Source: Lepidurus packardi (lineage: Eukaryota; Arthropoda; Branchiopoda; Notostraca; Triopsidae). From it: a stretch of 64,000 nucleotides of DNA. The stretch lies in assembly GCA_023053545.1 (NCBI GenBank), contig JAKZAN010000002.1, positions 4,758,375-4,822,374 on the forward strand, in the 5' to 3' direction. The notes under the pieces were generated by a model that was not told where the DNA came from, did not search any database, and was given only the letters and a program-made list of their open reading frames with translations. Positions 58,500 through 64,000 of this stretch are shown here, piece by piece (positions within the stretch are counted from its first letter, which is position 1; every line of letters begins with the position of its first letter). The position numbers and the translations under genes are program-made.

Positions 58500-60604
58500 C
58501 TAGATTCCCGAATTCGTTTGCTTTGAAGCTACCTGATCTTTAGCGATTTTCAGCAAATGTTTCATTCGGATAGTGAAAGCGTACTTCTCGGCCACGATTA
58601 ACTTGTGTATCTCATTCGAGTCGCTATTACTCGATAGTTGTAACTCTTCACGTTTCTGGTCGATGCTCATGCCGGCTGTTTCGGCGTCAAAGGCGATCAA
58701 CTGATTCATTTTGACAATGTTCGGCATGATGTACTTGGCCGAGACCTTCGTGTACATGGCAGCCATGCCGTGGATAAAGGACGATGCTTGACTAGCATCT
58801 TTCGCCGAGATGTAGATCATTTGTAAGTTGACCTGGGAATTCAGCAAGTCCACGTCAGTACTTGTTTCCTTGGCGAGAGCAAGGAATTTGTCCAAATTCT
58901 TATTCATGGACGATTTAACGAAGCTTACCACTTCTTCAAAGATGACTACTATTTTGGACCACTGTTCTTTCAGCTGGCTCAAGTTTTCCAACCCGACGCG
59001 CAAGAGTTTGATAGCTTCTCCATAGCTCATTTCGCTAAAATTCTTGCGCAGCAACTGGGTCTGGAGTTTTATGTTTTCGAGGTTGTTCTTCTCCATACGA
59101 ACTCTAGCTTTTTCAGTATTCTCGAGCGCCATTTCGTACTGCATTTGGAATGTATACACTATGTGCTTCCAGTTCCAGGACGCTAATTCGGACGCTCGAT
59201 CGGACGTCGGCTGAACATTCGGCATTGACGTCGTTCTTCGTGAAGCGGGATTATTCATCGATTCAACAGTTTGTTTGAGTTCTTCAGCCTGTCTGAAGAA
59301 ATCCTGGATCTGCTCTCTGACCTCTTTGGTATCGTTGAAAGTTTCAGACGACAACAATCCTTCCAAAGTCTTCATGACTGTTATTCCTTCTTGGCAGATC
59401 TTCGCAACCATCTTACAACCGATCGCTCCTTTGGCAATCTCGTCCAGCATGCTGATGTAGTTCGCGGCGCTGTACTCCGACTTTATAGAGGAGTCCGTGT
59501 TCTTGAAATCCCTCTCTGCGAACTTGTTTAGTTCGCTGGCAATACCAAGGATCTTCAGGACGTTCTGAGAGTTCTCCAGCAAGCATTTGTTATCGAGGTT
59601 GACCTTCTCGGGAACGACAGCGGAGTGAGTAGGCTGGGTCTTAGAAGGACTGAAAACTTTGCGGGCTAGGATGGTTAAACCAAAGCTGAATGTGTCTGCA
59701 ACTGTTTCCAAAATGTTAAAGGTGAGGAGCTTCCAGTCGGAGGGCTTATTGCGTATGGCTTCGTAAAGCTGGCCCTGTATTTTCTCCACCTCTTTTTCTT
59801 GATTCTCTTTAGCCTTCTTCGTATCTTCCAACATAGTAGCAGTGTTGGTAGCCGCCACCTTCAACACTTCTTGCTCCTGATGGGCATCGTCTCGCTGTTT
59901 TTCTGTCAAACCTTTGGTAGCCGTGACGGCAATTAGCAACTCTCCCGTCAGTTTAATTAGTTGGTCAAAAATTTCAACGACTTCCTTGGAGCGGGTGGCG
60001 CTCTTATCCGCTGAGGCTCGGATCTGTTCGAGTAGGATTGGGAGTATTTTGTCAATCATTTTCGTCTCTTTGGAGACGAGGATCTGCTTCACTTGTTCCA
60101 TGGTGGAAGGAATATCTTGCGTGTAGAGGTAGATCTGGTGCATGTTGGTGTGAGCGGACCTGAAGGCTTCGAAGCCAGAGTTGCTGATTTGGACGAGACT
60201 CGCCTTGAAACTCATAGGGTGCTTTATGAATTTGTAGCCAGCTTCTGGTTGGGCCCCGTTGAGAGAGAAGTCGGACATGCTGGCCGCTACAACCATTAGG
60301 TCCCCTAATATTCTGATACTGTTAGGTGCGGGGATTAAGAGGTGTTCCCAGTTGAATTCATCGCCGAACGTCATGTGGAATGAATCTTCGTCCGAAATGT
60401 CTAAAGGAGCTGAAACAATCTGTTTAGCTATCTCGATCTTCTCGGTCACTGAAATCAAGAATCACAGCCTTAAACTAAAATACACTTTGACAATCAGTTA
60501 AACTTAAGGGTGTGTCGTCTGTGCTTCTTTCCAGTGACCGAATCAACTACAGAAAAGTAAAGAAAGGCCAACTTACATGTTTCAGGTGCTATTTTTGTTC
60601 CCAT
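58500..60604 (-). CDS. Long alpha-helical protein, paralogue B' (mosaic)
   Basis: Exons 60604-60577 and 60448-58500, 658 residues, intact. The C-terminal third (58500-59072) is almost identical to paralogue B (one residue change near the end). Upstream of 59073 it diverges in patches, with many substitutions in the N-terminal half and an entirely different central hydrophobic segment (59630-59738; ILETVADTFSFGLTILA). Regions flanking that segment are again close to A and B. This is what a crossover or conversion tract ending inside the gene would leave. Function inferred as for the other paralogues. Confidence 0.65.
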
Positions 60605-62272
60605 TGTAGTTTTCCGTAGTTGGAACTTGGGTCTGCTTCCTACGTTGGGTAAAATAATACAGTTAGCATGCCGATTAAGAAAAATGAACTTTAACTAACC
60701 AGCAAGGAGTTGGCTCTTTAACAATGTGAAGGAATGACGTGTGTCGACTATAGTCTTTTCTGTTGGAAGACAAGACACGATGTCAAGAAAACCAAAAAAC
60801 ACGAAAAGCCAAACGGAAGTTCACGGAGTTAGCTTCACCAGGCTCAAATCTGCACTTAAAAAAAAAGACGGAAATATCTATGGAAATTATGAATACCCAA
60901 AGCAGTTTGACCGTATCCTGTCAAACTCTCCACAATTTCTAGCATTTTTTGAGACCAGAAACATTTTTCTCTTGCAGCATGAAAACAGGGAAAGGAGAAA
61001 TTCAAAACAGTTGGTTGCATTCTTTAAATCAAACAAAGGCATAATTTTGACCGAAATACAAAGAATTCCGTTTAATTTAACGCACCTCGAAAAGAATAGT
61101 GAAAAATATAGAAAAACTACCGTTGGATTGCTCTGATACGCTTCTCTTTGCTGTAATTTTTCACTGTTATTTCGGTGTAGTGAACTACAAAAACTATTAC
61201 TCCAAACTGTGCAGGAAAACGCCCTTCAATGGCCGACGTGCACAACGGAAGTGGCAATTTTATTCCAGACAAGACCGAGGCCGAGACGTTAGAGCGCGTT
61301 AGAGGCCTTGAGACCGCAAACCTGTCTGGTGGTCTACGTGACGCCAGAGCTGCAGAAATTGTTGCTGGAGAGATGCAAAAAGATGCGTAGCCTCGAATGG
61401 AAAAACACTCTCAAGGTTGCCTCGCTGAAGGATGTTGAGCCACGCGGGATTGGTTAAACTATGACTATAAGTGAGTTATTCTGTTACAGAATACATTTTT
61501 GTTAGGTTAGGTTAGGTCGTTCAGGTTATTCAGGTCATTCAAGTCGTTCAGGTCGTCGGAATCTATGGCTGACTTGAAATAATCCTAAAATTCGGGCCAC
61601 TGGTACCAATTTTTCTCCGTTCAACTTCTTTAACTCTATTTTGGGCTTCGAGAAATTATTCTTGCTTCTTTCGGACTCGGTTTTCTTCTCTATTTCCTTA
61701 AGAACTGTTTTAGCCTCGTGCTTTGAATCAAAGTACACGGTTCCAACTTCGAGCAAGAACTCTTTGTATTCTTCATACAAAATTACAGTTATACTAGGCT
61801 CCAGTCTTGGTCATTCGTCCTTGTCATTTGGTCAGTCAGAGATTTCAAACATCTAAGAACATGTGCGAAGCCTGTTTTTTGTCAGTCATAAATCTTACTA
61901 CATAGGCCCATGCAAAGGGTACCCCTTTTTTGACCTGTCAATCGAGCTCCGTACATCTGGAGTTAAGGGAGAAAGGGTAAAAGTTGTCAAAGTTGACATG
62001 CACGTCATTTCGCCCGAACATAACCTAAGCTAACCTAACCAAACCTAACCTAGCCAAAAGTTAACCTAACCTAATGCATTTCCGATCCAACTACCAAACC
62101 TAACTTAAGCTAACCTAACCTAACCTATCCTAATCAAATCATTTCCAATCCAACTACCAATTTTCAACTCGACTAACACCCGTTTATCATTCGTTTTCGG
62201 AGAACGTTTTCAAACAGTAACACACACTAGTGTCATTTTTATCGCCCTGTTCCGAAACTGGAGAGCCTGTTG
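60605..62272. repeat. 5' block of paralogue B'
   Basis: Resembles the A-type block more than the B-type: the 118-residue frame is intact (60780-61136) and the 467-bp segment of unit B is absent. Small frames also at 61229-61390 (+) and 61535-61780 (-). CCTAA-rich DNA at 62020-62130. Confidence 0.8.
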
Positions 62273-63064
62273 ATATAACCACGAGACCTACAGCACGCCA
62301 CTGAATAAAAAGCGGTCAGATGGGTAAGCTGTTGTCAGGTTCGGTTCGATCGTCCGAACAGGCGTCATATAGTGGCTTCTCATTTTGGAGCTTAACAAAT
62401 TTCGAAAATTTTGTATTGTTTTCCATCCGAGTTTTCCCCAAATGAAAGTGCTTTTGGAGACCTGATACTTCTTTTTTATTGGAAAAACTAATAGCATCGT
62501 AAATGTAAAATGACAAGATCTGTACTCAAATCAACGGAACCGATTTCTTCTACTTTTGAAAATTACACGCAAGAATACATCACCAGGGGATAAGTACCAC
62601 CATAAAAAGATTAGATCACCTATAAAAAAAAAACAGTGTAAGTATCTTGAGAAAGTATAAAGTTTCACACAATCAGGTTAGCATTCATATCACTTAAATT
62701 CATTGATAGTTGCGTTCAGCATGTAGCAGGATTATTCAATTCGTTTAAGGGCCAATTTGCATGACCAAATATGAAAACGTCTTAGAATAAGTTCTCTATT
62801 TTACATTCAGATTCAAAATTGCGAACAAATTTGCTCTGATTCTAGAAGATTCAAGGTTTGAAGATTGATGATTCGAAGGCTGTTTGCATGAGTCTTCAAA
62901 CACATCTTTTTATTCAATAATTAATAACAAAATTAAATCTAAAATGACAAGATCACTATTCAAATCAATGGATTATCTGGACCCGATTTTCTTTGATTTC
63001 TAAAACTACACAAAGAATACACAACCAGGATAAGAATCACAAGTCAGGTCATCTATAAGAACAT
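62273..63064. repeat. Junction region, third copy
   Basis: Shared with 43821-44760, with a deletion near 62883. It leads straight into the 3' end of the fifth helical gene, showing what this flank originally belonged to. Confidence 0.7.
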
Positions 63065-64000
63065 TTAGGCAAACTCGTCAACAACGTAATTTTCGGACTC
63101 TAAATTGCCGAGTTCGTTAGCGCTGAATAGGAAAGCGTACTGGTCGCTGACGCTCTTCATCCGATCTTCGATTTGGGTAATCAAAGCGTTCTTCTCGGCC
63201 ATGACTAACGCGATGATCTCCTCCGAGTCGCGAGTACATGAATCTAGTAACTCTCTCCGCTTCTGGTCGATGCTCATGCCAGCTGTTTTGGCGTCAAAGG
63301 CGATCATCTGATCCAGTTTAGCAATGTTCGGCATGATGTACTTGGCCGAGACCTTCGTGTACGTGTCAGCCATGCTATGGACAAAGTACGACGCTTGACT
63401 AGCTTTCATCGCCGAGTCGTAGATGATGTCTAAGGTAATCTCGGACTCCAGCAAGTCCAAGTCAGTACTTGTTTCACTGACGTAACTACGGAAATCGATC
63501 AAACTCTTGCTCATGACCACTTCAACGATGTTTGAAACAGCTTTGAAGTACCGTACTAGGCCGGACCAGTGTTCTTTGAGCTTGCCCAAGGTGACCAACC
63601 CTTCTTGCAAGAGTTTGATGGCTTCTTCGTAGCGGATTTCGCTAAAGTTCATGCGCTGCATCTGGGTCAAGGCTTGGATGTACTCGCGGTTGATCTCCAC
63701 CATCCGATCTCTCGCTTTGTCAGCACTCTCGCGCGCCATCTTGAGGCGCTCTTGGGCGTTCGCCACTTGGAACCTCACGTTCGCGACCGCGATGTCGGAC
63801 GCTCGACCAGACGTCGGCAGATCATTCGACATCGCCGGCGTTCTGCCTGAAACGGGATTACCCATCGAATGAACAGTTTTCTTGAGTTCTTCAGCCTCTT
63901 CGGAGAAATCCTGGATCTTCCCAGTGACCTCTTCGGTATCATTGAACATCTCAGACTGCAACAACTCTTCCAAAGTACCCATGACTTCTATCCCTGCCTG
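63065..64000 (-). CDS. Long alpha-helical protein, paralogue 5, partial
   Basis: Open from the window edge to the stop at 63065; 311 residues of the C-terminal half are visible. The frame continues past 63982 in register with the AGI-V stretch of the other paralogues, so the apparent ATG there is internal. It is clearly diverged (about half of residues changed in places) but keeps YTKVSAKYIMPNI and AGMSIDQKR. The C-terminus is longer, ending in an acidic tail (ENYVVDEFA). It shows that the family is older than the recent duplication. Confidence 0.65.
   Translation of the reverse strand, partial: QAGIEVMGTLEELLQSEMFNDTEEVTGKIQDFSEEAEELKKTVHSMGNPVSGRTPAMSNDLPTSGRASDIAVANVRFQVANAQERLKMARESADKARDRMVEINREYIQALTQMQRMNFSEIRYEEAIKLLQEGLVTLGKLKEHWSGLVRYFKAVSNIVEVVMSKSLIDFRSYVSETSTDLDLLESEITLDIIYDSAMKASQASYFVHSMADTYTKVSAKYIMPNIAKLDQMIAFDAKTAGMSIDQKRRELLDSCTRDSEEIIALVMAEKNALITQIEDRMKSVSDQYAFLFSANELGNLESENYVVDEFA

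Larger units (their letters stand above)
44733..59072. repeat. Second copy of a large near-identical duplication
   Basis: Matches 20560-40159 (without the 5.2-kb transposon) at offsets of 18944 falling to 18908, 18912 and 18913. The offset changes only at G homopolymers, a short TTAGG-side indel region and the transposon. Scattered single-base differences were found, for example in paralogue A and in the LINE endonuclease. The match degrades from 59073 inside the fourth helical gene. Confidence 0.85.

Overview
The window is eukaryotic and almost certainly arthropod. Genes are split by many short introns of about 60-130 bp with GT-AG ends, one gene is a clear glutamate decarboxylase close to insect Gad1, and short interstitial blocks of the arthropod telomere motif TTAGG/CCTAA recur. 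Compact introns, many G homopolymers and tandem paralogue arrays suggest a small crustacean such as Daphnia; that species guess is inference.

Left part (1-20 kb), single-copy sequence. Two small secreted-protein genes lie on the + strand (1045-1504, twelve cysteines; 3371-3658, four cysteines). A ten-exon glutamate decarboxylase gene spans 4548-15303 (+); its first two introns of about 4 kb hold degenerate minisatellites and a 170-bp tandem repeat. A four-exon acyl-CoA-binding-domain 5-like gene (17380-19416, -) converges on it. Its last exon carries a membrane tail and lies beyond an apparent intronic stop.

Middle (20.0-25.9 kb). A 5.2-kb DNA transposon (20703-25928) carries a Mutator-like transposase with zinc ribbon and DDE-type residues, and a YqaJ-type PD-(D/E)XK nuclease. 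It sits at a TTAA site; the matching empty site is at 44873-44876.

Right part (25.9-64.0 kb), a tandem cluster. Five minus-strand genes encode a long alpha-helical protein of about 655 residues with one central hydrophobic segment and no signal peptide (29272, 39587, 48184, 58500, and 63065 running off the window). The layout resembles alpha-helical pore-forming proteins, but the function is inferred. The hydrophobic segment differs strongly between paralogues while its flanks are conserved. Two identical plus-strand genes (26379, 45287) encode a shorter helical protein, also with a central hydrophobic stretch. Most of 25.9-40.2 kb recurs almost perfectly at 44.9-59.07 kb (offset about 18.9 kb), including a broken Jockey/I-type LINE with a second LINE nested inside it. 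The near-identity stops inside the fourth helical gene, making it a mosaic. Recent duplication or conversion is the simplest reading, but an assembly artefact must be excluded.
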